The notes under the pieces: model-generated | What the model was told of the DNA's origin: nothing | Seen by the model: the letters and a program-made list of their open reading frames with translations, nothing else | Databases searched by the model: none | NCBI GenBank assembly: GCA_947631625.1 | Contig: CANRMA010000003.1 | Location: forward strand, 62,001 to 126,000 | Direction: 5' to 3' | Length of the DNA: 64,000 nucleotides | DNA from: an uncultured Lachnospiraceae bacterium | Lineage (GTDB): Bacteria; Bacillota; Clostridia; Lachnospirales; Lachnospiraceae | Made by a program: the position numbers and the translations under genes | Shown here: positions 24,695 to 32,857 of the stretch, piece after piece | Position numbering within the stretch: position 1 is the first letter of the stretch | Layout: each line of letters begins with the position of its first letter

Positions 24695-25672
24695 TTATGA
24701 ACTGTATTTTATAAGCAATAACTCCACGCTCAGCACATCATTCATTTTTCCGCTTTTGACCGCCTCTTCCGCAGCGACGCAGTCGCTTACCGCGAGCCTT
24801 AAAGCCTCTTTGGAGAATTTGGAAGCCTGAGTCATATATTTTCCCGCCGCAAAAGGCGGGAGTCCGACGGTTTCACCTATTGTTTTTGAATTATAACCTT
24901 TTTTGCTTAACTCCTTAACCTGCATAAGCAGATTAAACTGTCTGGAAAGCAGGAACAAAATTCTCATGGGCGGTTCTTTTAACGCAAGCAGGTCATAATA
25001 TAATTCCATGGTCTTTTTTTGTTTTTTCTCCGCGACACAGTTCATCATGTCAAAAATCCGGTTATTTATCTGTCTTATGCAGACGGCCTCTATATCTTTC
25101 TCGTTTATCTCTTCCTTATCCATGCAGTAACAGACAAGTTTCTCCAGTTCCTTACTGATGTTCGCCATGTCGGATCCTGTTTTTTCCATGAAAAGCTGCA
25201 GACTGCGCTCGCTTATTTTTTTGTTTTCCCTTTTTAGCATCCCGAGTATCCAACGTCTTAGCACGCTTTCGTCCTGTGTCTTAAATTCAACAGCCCGCCC
25301 CTTTGCATTAATGGTTTTATAAAGCTTACTGCGCTTATCAACTTCTTTTTCCACCAGAACAAAATATGCGCTCTCTGCAGGTTCATTCAGATACTCCGCC
25401 AACGTCTCGCCGCCATGCTTGCACAAACCGCTGTTTTCCATAATTATGACACGTCTGTCAGAAAAAAAAGGAAGAGTCTGCGCTAAATCTATTATTTCCC
25501 CTATATTTATATCCTTGCCTTCAAAATAGTGATAATTCATGGCGTCGCCGTCACCCATGAGCGCCGCCTTAAGCCTGTCCCTGTACTGCTTTATCAGATA
25601 TGCTTCCTCACCGTAAAGAAGATATATCTGCTTTAAATCCCCCGTTTTTATTTCTTCATTCAGCTTCTGCAT
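24695..25672 (-). CDS. holA: DNA polymerase III subunit delta
   Basis: Clamp-loader subunit that opens the beta sliding clamp. The N-terminal half has IYLLYGEEAYLIKQYRDRLK (degenerate AAA+ start), ETLAEYLNEPAESAYFVLVE and LRRWILGMLKRENKKIS. The helical collar follows (FDMMNCVAEKKQKKTMELYY, PPMRILFLLSRQFNLLMQVK) and the end is VLSVELLLIKYSS. 325 aa, full length. ATG at 25672 with GGGAGA upstream. Last gene of the comEA-TCS-comEC series, but separated from comEC by a 260-bp spacer holding a tandem hairpin repeat. Confidence 0.93.
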   Translation of the reverse strand: MQKLNEEIKTGDLKQIYLLYGEEAYLIKQYRDRLKAALMGDGDAMNYHYFEGKDINIGEIIDLAQTLPFFSDRRVIIMENSGLCKHGGETLAEYLNEPAESAYFVLVEKEVDKRSKLYKTINAKGRAVEFKTQDESVLRRWILGMLKRENKKISERSLQLFMEKTGSDMANISKELEKLVCYCMDKEEINEKDIEAVCIRQINNRIFDMMNCVAEKKQKKTMELYYDLLALKEPPMRILFLLSRQFNLLMQVKELSKKGYNSKTIGETVGLPPFAAGKYMTQASKFSKEALRLAVSDCVAAEEAVKSGKMNDVLSVELLLIKYSS

Positions 25673-25713
25673 ATCATTCTCCCTTATACTTCAATATATT
25701 TTAGGCTTATTAT

Positions 25714-25899
25714 ATCGCATCCACTAAAGCGAACGCACTATAACCATCCGTTGCAGAATTGCAAAGCAATTCTGACGGCTCAGGCTGCCGAGCCTGAGCC
25801 TGTGTTATCGCATCCACTAAAGCGAATACCCTATAACCATCCAATGCAGAATTGCAAAGCAATTCTGATGGCTCAGGCTGCCGAGCCTGAGCCTATTAT
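25714..25899. repeat. Two tandem 93-bp units, each with two hairpins
   Basis: Each unit starts ATCGCATCCACTAAAGCG and contains two hairpins: CAGAATTGC-AAA-GCAATTCTG and GGCTCAGGCT-GCCG-AGCCTGAGCC. The copies differ at a few positions, including ACGG to ATGG after the first hairpin, with a matching change CCGT to CCAAT before it, consistent with conserved base pairing. Intergenic between holA and comEC. Confidence 0.85.
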
Positions 25900-25932
25900 A
25901 TCACACTATTTTCTCCCTTGCCTAGCAGAACG

Positions 25933-28179
25933 TCATTCAGCCTCAAGGAAACTCTCCACGCCGACTCTCCCATTGTCATACGTCACCGTTATGGCTCCGC
26001 CCTCGTCCGTGCGGTATATCCTGCAGCCTGCATTTTCAAGCCGCTTTATCGTCTCCGTGTGCGGATGTCCGTAACTGTTGTCTTTTCCTGCGGAAATCAG
26101 CGCGATGCGCGGAGCCGCCGCCTCCAAGAAGGGTAAAAATGTGGAATTTCTCGAACCGTGATGCGCCACCTTAAGCAGCGTAAGGTTAAGATTTCCGACG
26201 CCATTGTCATATTTTTTCAAAATTTTCGTGACCTCAGTTTCGCCGTCTCCTTCCAGATCTCCGGTAAAAAGCGCGCTGAAAGACTCATATTGCATGTACA
26301 GGACTATGGAGGCTTCATTTGTATCCGCGCACTCTTCTTTTTCATTTGGGTGAAGACAGGTTAGTTTAAACTTACCATGTCTTATAATTTCCCCTTCATG
26401 TATATACAGCACCTTAACGCCTTCCGCTTTAGCCATGGCGACCAACTCATTATAGGTTTCGTTCCTGCTTTTCATGGCCAGATCGGGCATGATAAGATTT
26501 TCCACCGCTATCCCGCCCTGCCCCATATCTTCTATCACGGCCGCCACGCCGTTATAATGATCGCTGTCCATATGGGTTATAAAAAGGGCGTTCAGCCTTG
26601 TGACCCCTTTTGCCTTTAAAAAAGGAAGTATCCGATATGTACCGACGTCTTTTTGGCTGCTGCTGCCTCCGTCAATAAAATATTTTCCGCCCTTTTCTTC
26701 CGAAATATAAATTCCGTCCCCCTGCCCCACATCGAGCATGGTTATCTCAAGCTGCGGAGCAAAACGCAGGGTTATGCATATAAACGCCGCGATGACCCAC
26801 TGCCAGAACTGCAGTTTCGTCAATTTGGAACTGAATATGACCAGCATTGCGATAATAATTATGTAAACCACAAGCTGTATATCGTCCGGCTGCCCGAGTA
26901 TGCTTCTGCTCTGCGGAAGTTTAAGAGTAAAACTGCAGCAGACCTCGTATAAGTCGAAACAAAGCCTTGCCGGTATCGCCGCATATTGCCCAAGCGGAAG
27001 ATAAATCATGGCTGCGCCCATACTCACAAGCCCACAGGCAACTATCAGCGTCGTAAAAGGAATGATGATAAGGTTAAGAAAAACCGAATATAGCGGATAT
27101 TCATAATAGAAGCAAAGATATACGGGAAAAGTAACAACTGTTATTGAAAATCCCGCCGTCAGGACTTTCTCTATTTTAGTCTCTCCAAAAAGATTTTCTT
27201 CCACCACAGGCAAAAATAAGCCTATCGCCATTATCGCCCCGAAGGAAAACAAAAAGCCGCTGTGCCGCAGATAAAGAGGCTGCCCGGCCAGAATGAACAT
27301 CCCTGCCATGGACATTGCGGTAAGCATATCATAAGTACGCCCGAATATCCGCGCCGCCAGATTAACGGAAAACATCATTATCGCCCTGACTGCCGAAACG
27401 CTCATCCCCGTCATCACGCCATAGGCGTACATAAAACATATGCAGCCTGTGACATTCAGAACCACCGGACACCTTATCCTTTTTAATAATTTATGAAGCC
27501 CCATGCCTATGATCGAGATATGCAGACCGCTTATACTCAATATATGTATGACTCCGTTTAACTGATAGAGCTGCTTTATCTCCTCGTCCAGTTCACTCTT
27601 TTCCCCAAAAAGCATGGCTTTTATAAGGTTTGCGTCCTCTTTGAAACACATATCCGCAAGCTTGCAGAAATATTTTCTTAATTTCCAAAGAGTTTCCCTG
27701 AAATCATCACAGCCCTTACTTTCTTTAAGTATCCTGCCGTTCTGAAGTTTCAGCTGTATGTCCCTTATCGCATAGAAATCCGCAGCGTCAAATTCTCCCG
27801 GATTGGAGGCGTGGGCAAAAGCCTTAAATCTGCCGCTTACTTTGACCAGACTTCCAAGCCTCGGCTCCCTGCCCTTTTCCGGACTTTCCTTCATATAGCA
27901 CATAACCCCGTTAATATCGGGATATTCAATATTTTCTTCATCATTTTTAATATTTTTTTCTGTTTGTTCAGGATTTAAAATATGAACGTTCTTAAGATAT
28001 ATAATAAGAATTTCTTCACCGTAAGATGTGCGATATTCTTTTTCATCGACCGATCCGGTCAATACTGCTTCGCTTCCGTCCAATCCTTCGTATGAAGGGA
28101 GCGGAAGCGGAAACAGGTACATATATATAAAAATTATAAGTACAAAGGCCAGACCGATCATGCATACCGGTCTCCTCAA
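25933..28179 (-). CDS. comEC: ComEC/Rec2 DNA uptake channel protein
   Basis: Membrane channel for single-stranded DNA import in transformation. 748 aa with the full three-part layout: N-terminal helix and OB-like DUF4131 region (residues 1-200), a Competence domain of about eight helices (INGVIHILSISGLHISIIGM, MTGMSVSAVRAIMMFSVNLA), then a metallo-beta-lactamase domain (TMLDVGQGDGIYI, FITHMDSDHYNG, LFTGDLE, LKVAHHGSRNS). All key His/Asp residues are present, so it appears intact. The start is a TTG at 28179 behind GGGAGG. 17 bp after the GerMN gene. Together with comEA this suggests natural competence, though pilus genes are not in the window. Confidence 0.94.
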   Translation of the reverse strand: MRRPVCMIGLAFVLIIFIYMYLFPLPLPSYEGLDGSEAVLTGSVDEKEYRTSYGEEILIIYLKNVHILNPEQTEKNIKNDEENIEYPDINGVMCYMKESPEKGREPRLGSLVKVSGRFKAFAHASNPGEFDAADFYAIRDIQLKLQNGRILKESKGCDDFRETLWKLRKYFCKLADMCFKEDANLIKAMLFGEKSELDEEIKQLYQLNGVIHILSISGLHISIIGMGLHKLLKRIRCPVVLNVTGCICFMYAYGVMTGMSVSAVRAIMMFSVNLAARIFGRTYDMLTAMSMAGMFILAGQPLYLRHSGFLFSFGAIMAIGLFLPVVEENLFGETKIEKVLTAGFSITVVTFPVYLCFYYEYPLYSVFLNLIIIPFTTLIVACGLVSMGAAMIYLPLGQYAAIPARLCFDLYEVCCSFTLKLPQSRSILGQPDDIQLVVYIIIIAMLVIFSSKLTKLQFWQWVIAAFICITLRFAPQLEITMLDVGQGDGIYISEEKGGKYFIDGGSSSQKDVGTYRILPFLKAKGVTRLNALFITHMDSDHYNGVAAVIEDMGQGGIAVENLIMPDLAMKSRNETYNELVAMAKAEGVKVLYIHEGEIIRHGKFKLTCLHPNEKEECADTNEASIVLYMQYESFSALFTGDLEGDGETEVTKILKKYDNGVGNLNLTLLKVAHHGSRNSTFLPFLEAAAPRIALISAGKDNSYGHPHTETIKRLENAGCRIYRTDEGGAITVTYDNGRVGVESFLEAE

Positions 28180-28196
28180 TAATACCTCCCTTTCTG

Positions 28197-29147
28197 CTAC
28201 TTCGAGCCGTCCTCTTTATTGTCCATCAGATCCAGATTTCTTTCAAATATGGTAGTCAGGCTTATCCTTTCTTTATAAAAAAGATCGCTCTCACCGTTAA
28301 TTGAAATCTGCACCTTATTTACATTTGGCAGCTCCACAAGCGAATTAGTGATGGAATAAATGGTCACATCAGAAGATACGTTATAGGGTTGGTTTAAAAA
28401 GTCTTCATTCAGGTTTACATAACATATCCCGTCATTTACCGTTACGCTTACTACTTTGGTCTCGGGATTAATGGTAGGATAAGCTCCGTCGGAATACGGT
28501 CCTTCGATCAGCTTTTCCACTACTAGCTTTTCAAGCGAGATATTACTGTTATATTCAACATTTCTCTGGTTCTCTTCCACGAGCCTGTCGCCGTTTTCAT
28601 TGGCAAAATATAAGCGGAGATTGACTTTTTCATAGGAATTTATCTCATTTCCCGCATTATCTATGAACATATCGGCGGACATTGTTCCGACCGCCGCGCC
28701 GCCGTTATCCATAAGCGGCTCTCCTTCTATCGTAAAAGAAATATAGCTTATGTTCTCCACCTGCGACAGCGTTCTTACGATAGCGGCGCGCACAAGGACC
28801 TCCGTAATGCTGTCCATCTCCCTGTAGCCTTTATCAAAATCAACGGTAAGCTGCGTTTCTTCCCATGAGTATGAAAGCAATTTAAAATTTCCCGCAAGCG
28901 GCGCCTTATATTCCATTTTCTCAGGCATGGCGCCAAGCTGTCCGATAAGCTCATCCAGAAGCGCTTTCGGGTCCTCAGTTTCGCTAAAATACCGGGCTGA
29001 AACTATACCGCTTTCCTGATTGTTTACATAATATATATCATACCCTTTTCCGGCCGGCTGTTCTTCCCTGCCTGCGCAGCCTGTAAGCAGACACAAAAGA
29101 AATGCCGCGCATAGTAAGCCTATGCCTTTTATTTTATCAGGTTTCAT
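28197..29147 (-). CDS. GerMN domain lipoprotein
   Basis: 316 aa. Signal peptide with lipobox LLCLLTGCAGREE, so it is anchored to the outer face of the membrane. Two GerMN domains follow: residues ~60-150 (LLDELIGQLGAMPEKMEYKA, LTVDFDKGYREM) and ~185-300 (LRLYFANENGDRLVEE, EKLVVEKLIEGPYSDG, YVNLNEDFLNQP). GerM-like proteins act in sporulation or cell-wall roles. Here it follows a WalK-like histidine kinase (61 bp) and precedes comEC (17 bp), an arrangement resembling LpqB/YycH accessory proteins of two-component systems. Confidence 0.88.
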   Translation of the reverse strand: MKPDKIKGIGLLCAAFLLCLLTGCAGREEQPAGKGYDIYYVNNQESGIVSARYFSETEDPKALLDELIGQLGAMPEKMEYKAPLAGNFKLLSYSWEETQLTVDFDKGYREMDSITEVLVRAAIVRTLSQVENISYISFTIEGEPLMDNGGAAVGTMSADMFIDNAGNEINSYEKVNLRLYFANENGDRLVEENQRNVEYNSNISLEKLVVEKLIEGPYSDGAYPTINPETKVVSVTVNDGICYVNLNEDFLNQPYNVSSDVTIYSITNSLVELPNVNKVQISINGESDLFYKERISLTTIFERNLDLMDNKEDGSK

Positions 29148-29208
29148 GTATCTTCCTTTCAGTTACATTGATATTCGGGCGACTCTAAAAGAGCGTTTGG
29201 CGCCTGCC

Positions 29209-30678
29209 TTATATCGTGATATAAGTAAGCGGGATCTTAACCGTAAATGTCGTTCCTTCTCCCTCGGTACTGACTACTTTAATGGAACCTCTGTGCATAA
29301 GTATGGCGCTTCTGGTTATCGCCAAGCCAAGGCCCGTGCCGTCGATCTCTCTGGAATGCGATTTATCCACACGATAAAATCTTTCATAAATATGTTCTAT
29401 GGACTCCTCAGGTATGCCTATGCCCGAGTCTGCCACCTCCACCGTAAAAAACTGATGATCGGCGTCCAAAGTCACTTTTACCCAGCCATATTCTTTATTA
29501 TATTTTATCGCATTTTCTATCAGGTTTGTGATAACAAGTGTTATTTTAACCTCATCCACTTCTGCCGAAACAGGCCTGATACTTTCATACACAAGTTCAA
29601 CTTTCTTCTTTACGGCAATAGGGCGGAGTCTTTTCATAATAAGCTCTACCAACACGTTCACATCAACCGTGGATATATTCAGGTCTGACGAGGTTCTGTC
29701 CATCTTAATGAGCGCCAGCAGATCATTGATTATCTTATCCTCACGGTCTATCTCCTGGGCAATGTCTTCCATAAACTCCCGATAAAGTTCGACCGGAACG
29801 TCTTCCTGCCCCCTCAGGGAGTCTGCAAGCACCTTTATCGACGTTATCGGCGTTTTCAGCTCATGAGAAACGTTAGAAACAAATTCCTGCCTCGAATCGT
29901 CCATAACTTTCATACGGCTGAGCACCTGATTGAACGCATCTCCTATGCGTTCGGTCTCTATGCAGTCGGTTACCGAAATCGGATCGTTGGTATACCCCTC
30001 TTTTACGCTGCTTAAGGCATCCGTTATCTTTTCAAAAGGACGGATTATCACATAAGACGCCAACATGGATATTATAAAAACAAAAAGAGCCGCCACAGTC
30101 TCCACAACGATCGCTTTTCTGTTCAGTATCTCCATTGTGGCCGAAATGTAATCCGTCGATATACTGGTCAGCATAACTCCGTTCGCCCTGTTGGACTCAG
30201 ACGCGCCTTTCCCCATATCCTCTGTTTCCAAAGTTTCCATGATGGGGATCGTCATTTCAATGTAACCGTTTTGGGAATCATAATTACTGGTATTTTCACC
30301 TTTGAGACAGCGAATGACCTCCTCTGATATAATGGTCTTTCCCTCACTTATGCCATAGGTGTCCCTTACCACTTTAAGGTTGTTATTGATGATCAGCACC
30401 CTGCCGTCATACAGATTGGATAACATTCTCAGTTCCGCGTCAATGACGTCTGACGAAGTATCCTGTAAATAACGATAGGCGATCAGATGATTTGCCAATA
30501 TCTTAAGCTGTGTCTGAACGTTGTATATGCGCAGCTCTACCGCTCTTTGTTCATAATTCTTAACGATTGCGTATCTTGTTATGGCGCCCGGTACCAGTCC
30601 GACGATAAAAACGATCAGAAAAATACGTATTTTTACACTGTGAAGAAACTTTAATCTTTTAAATCTTATTTTATGCAA
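29209..30678 (-). CDS. Sensor histidine kinase (WalK/VicK-like)
   Basis: 489-aa membrane kinase. Helix 1 (IRIFLIVFIVGLVPGAITRY), an extracellular sensor of ~150 residues, helix 2 (VAALFVFIISMLASYVII), then HAMP (RPFEKITDALSSVKEGYTND). The phosphoacceptor His is in FVSNVSHELKTPITSIKVLA, the N box in ITNLIENAIKYN, G1 in VADSGIGIPEE and G2 in GTGLGLAITRS. The start is a TTG at 30678 (GGGAG upstream) that overlaps the response regulator stop, so the two are translationally coupled. WalK-like by layout; no PAS domain is seen. Confidence 0.92.
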   Translation of the reverse strand: MHKIRFKRLKFLHSVKIRIFLIVFIVGLVPGAITRYAIVKNYEQRAVELRIYNVQTQLKILANHLIAYRYLQDTSSDVIDAELRMLSNLYDGRVLIINNNLKVVRDTYGISEGKTIISEEVIRCLKGENTSNYDSQNGYIEMTIPIMETLETEDMGKGASESNRANGVMLTSISTDYISATMEILNRKAIVVETVAALFVFIISMLASYVIIRPFEKITDALSSVKEGYTNDPISVTDCIETERIGDAFNQVLSRMKVMDDSRQEFVSNVSHELKTPITSIKVLADSLRGQEDVPVELYREFMEDIAQEIDREDKIINDLLALIKMDRTSSDLNISTVDVNVLVELIMKRLRPIAVKKKVELVYESIRPVSAEVDEVKITLVITNLIENAIKYNKEYGWVKVTLDADHQFFTVEVADSGIGIPEESIEHIYERFYRVDKSHSREIDGTGLGLAITRSAILMHRGSIKVVSTEGEGTTFTVKIPLTYITI

Positions 30679-31357
30679 AGTAATAACCTACTCCCCATTT
30701 CGTATGTACATAAATCGGCTCGCTGGGCATCTCTTCAATCTTTTCCCTAAGCCTTCTGATGTGTACGTCCACAGTGCGCACATCTCCCGGATAATCGCTT
30801 CCCCATACGATTTTCAGCAGATTTTCCCTGCTGTATACCTTATTAGGGTTTTTCATGAGCAGTTCCAATACTTCAAATTCTTTGGCGGTCAGATTGACCT
30901 CGCGGTTTTTGATATAGACGCGTCTGCCGTCGCAGTCCAGTTTCATATCACGGACCTCAAGCACCCTGGACGACACATTTTCTTCACTCTTTTTGCCGGT
31001 CCTGCGCATAATGGCCTTTATCCTGGCCTTGACCTCCAGAATGTTAAAAGGCTTGGTGATATAATCGTCAGCGCCGTATTCAAGCCCCAGTATCTTATCC
31101 ATATCCTCGCCTTTGGCAGTCAGCATAACTATCGGCGTATTGGAAAACTCCCGTATCTGCTGGCATACTTCAAATCCGTCCATTTTGGGAAGCATGACGT
31201 CCAACAGAATTATATCATACTTGTTGCTCTTCGCAAACGCCAACGCCTCTTCACCGTCATATGCGCAGTCCACTTCCATTCCGTCCTGCTCAAGCGAAAA
31301 ACGCACTCCCTTAACGATCAGTTTCTCATCATCAACAACCAAGACTCTCTTTCCCAT
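30671..31357 (-). CDS. OmpR-family response regulator (WalR-like)
   Basis: 228-aa DNA-binding response regulator. Receiver domain: RVLVVDDEKLIVKGVRFSLE (acidic pair), DIILLDVMLPKMDG (phosphoacceptor Asp), PIVMLTAKGEDMD and DDYITKPFN (conserved Lys). Winged-helix effector: LTAKEFEVLELLMKNPNKVY and VRTVDVHIRRLREKIE. The start is the ATG at 31357 directly after AGGGGGG; a TTG five codons earlier is too close to any site. Lies between comEA (19 bp) and its kinase (8-bp overlap). Confidence 0.94.
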   Translation of the reverse strand: MGKRVLVVDDEKLIVKGVRFSLEQDGMEVDCAYDGEEALAFAKSNKYDIILLDVMLPKMDGFEVCQQIREFSNTPIVMLTAKGEDMDKILGLEYGADDYITKPFNILEVKARIKAIMRRTGKKSEENVSSRVLEVRDMKLDCDGRRVYIKNREVNLTAKEFEVLELLMKNPNKVYSRENLLKIVWGSDYPGDVRTVDVHIRRLREKIEEMPSEPIYVHTKWGVGYYFA

Positions 31358-31376
31358 ATTGCCCCCCTGCAAGCTC

Positions 31377-32198
31377 CTAATTTACGGTTATCTTATCTTT
31401 TATCTTCTCATAGGTGCCTTCTTTGATTCCACTCACATTCATTATATCTTCTATAGCGGCAAAATTTCCGTTTTCCTGCCTGTATTTAACTATTGCGGCC
31501 GCCTTGCCGGCGCCTATTCCGCTTATTGCGCCAAGCTCGCTCTCCGACGCCGTATTTATATTAACAAGACCCGCGCCGCTTACGTCGGCTTCCTTAGACA
31601 AAACTCCGTTTTCAAAAGCCCCCGGGGCCTGAGTTCCCGTCCCTGCGGATTCCGATACAAGGCCATTACCGTCCGCAGTCCAAAGCTCCTGCCATGTTCC
31701 GTCGGCTTTAGCCGCTTCTATCTCTTCATTTGTCGGAATGACAAGCCTCTGCGCATCGCTCAGCACCCCCGCCTGGTTTACATAATCCTGACAGGCTTCC
31801 CCGGTAAAACCGCCTGCCGCCTCTATGGCCTCAAAAACCCTGCTGCCCGCATCAAGTTCATACACTCCCGCATTAACAACCGCGCCGCAAATATGTACAT
31901 ATATTTTAGCGCCTTCGCTCTCAGCCGAAGCGGCTTCTCCAACATTCTCACCGTGCTCCGGGCCTATTCTGCCCGATGCGGCATTGGTTCCGTCAACTTC
32001 CTTATCCGCGCCATCCGAAGCGGCATTGACTACGACTTCCGCATCAGGCTCGCTCCAAGACTCAGAACCTGATATCCGTTCGTCTTCTTCGAACATCAGT
32101 TCTTCCCTGCCTGCGCATGAGGTTAAAAGTAACACAAATAAACCGGCAGTTATTACCGACTTGAAGGTTTTTCCTATTAAATTTACAGTATTATGCAT
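31377..32198 (-). CDS. comEA: ComEA-like DNA-binding lipoprotein
   Basis: 273 aa. Signal peptide with lipobox VLLLTSCAGREE, then an acidic linker rich in A, G, E. SLBB domain about residues 110-170 (IYVHICGAVVNAGVYELDAG) and a C-terminal helix-hairpin-helix pair (GLVNINTASESELGAISGIG, NFAAIEDIMNVSGIKEGTYE) that binds double-stranded DNA during uptake. Most ComEA proteins have a transmembrane anchor; here a lipid anchor seems to replace it. ATG at 32198 behind CAGGAG. First gene of the series with the two-component system and comEC. Confidence 0.9.
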   Translation of the reverse strand: MHNTVNLIGKTFKSVITAGLFVLLLTSCAGREELMFEEDERISGSESWSEPDAEVVVNAASDGADKEVDGTNAASGRIGPEHGENVGEAASAESEGAKIYVHICGAVVNAGVYELDAGSRVFEAIEAAGGFTGEACQDYVNQAGVLSDAQRLVIPTNEEIEAAKADGTWQELWTADGNGLVSESAGTGTQAPGAFENGVLSKEADVSGAGLVNINTASESELGAISGIGAGKAAAIVKYRQENGNFAAIEDIMNVSGIKEGTYEKIKDKITVN

Positions 32199-32277
32199 AG
32201 TTCTCCTGCTTTCTTATACTTCAGGATGTTCCCGTTCAAACCATGCGCCGTATTTTAATTGTAAGATAAATTTCTTC

Positions 32278-32709
32278 CTATGTCCACTTAAAAATTATAA
32301 TTCCTAAAATTGCGATACCCATTCCGATAAGTTTCCTTGCTTCTATCGGCTGCTTTTCCACATTAAAAAGCCCGAAAAGCTCAATAAGATAGGCAACGAT
32401 AAGCTGCGCGATGACTATCAGCATGGACGCCCTCGCCGGCCCAAGCTGCTCCATTGCCTTTATGACCGTGTATGTTATAAAAGCGCCGATCGTACCGCCA
32501 AGCAGCATATACTTAGGCTGGACCTTAAGCAGCGCGCCAAAAGACGAGCGGTCCGTTATCAGCCAGGCAAAAACGCAGACTATGAGCGCAGTGAACTGTA
32601 CAAAAACGTTCGCCACCCATATACTTGACGACTTAGTAACCTGTGTGTTGAAAACTCCCTGGATCGCCATGAAGGCTCCTGATAAAAGCGCGATGAAAAA
32701 ACCTATCAT
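32278..32709 (-). CDS. DMT family small transporter (DUF606/YdcZ type)
   Basis: 143 aa with about five membrane helices: MIGFFIALLSGAFMAIQGVF, ANVFVQFTALIVCVFAWLI, MLLGGTIGAFITYTVIKA, ASMLIVIAQLIVAYLIELFG and LIGMGIAILGIIIFKWT. This is half the size of EamA transporters and fits the DUF606 group, which often act as pairs. Substrate unknown. ATG at 32709 behind AAAGGAG. Confidence 0.85.
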   Translation of the reverse strand: MIGFFIALLSGAFMAIQGVFNTQVTKSSSIWVANVFVQFTALIVCVFAWLITDRSSFGALLKVQPKYMLLGGTIGAFITYTVIKAMEQLGPARASMLIVIAQLIVAYLIELFGLFNVEKQPIEARKLIGMGIAILGIIIFKWT

Positions 32710-32754
32710 ATTTAACAGCTCCTTTTAAGATTAATAAACTCAACAAACGCAAAA

Positions 32755-32806
32755 AATACAGGATGAACATGAGCTTCTTATCATCCTGTATTATTTTTTA
32801 CAATTA
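32755..32806. terminator. Terminator downstream of the binding lipoprotein gene
   Basis: ATACAGGATG pairs with CATCCTGTAT around a 16-base loop. T runs flank both sides (TATTTTTT), so it could work in both directions; the minus-strand gene ending at 32858 is the likely user. Confidence 0.7.
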
Positions 32807-32857
32807 TTCAGTTAAATATGCATAAACGGCTGACAATCCTTTCGGGATTTTTTCGCT

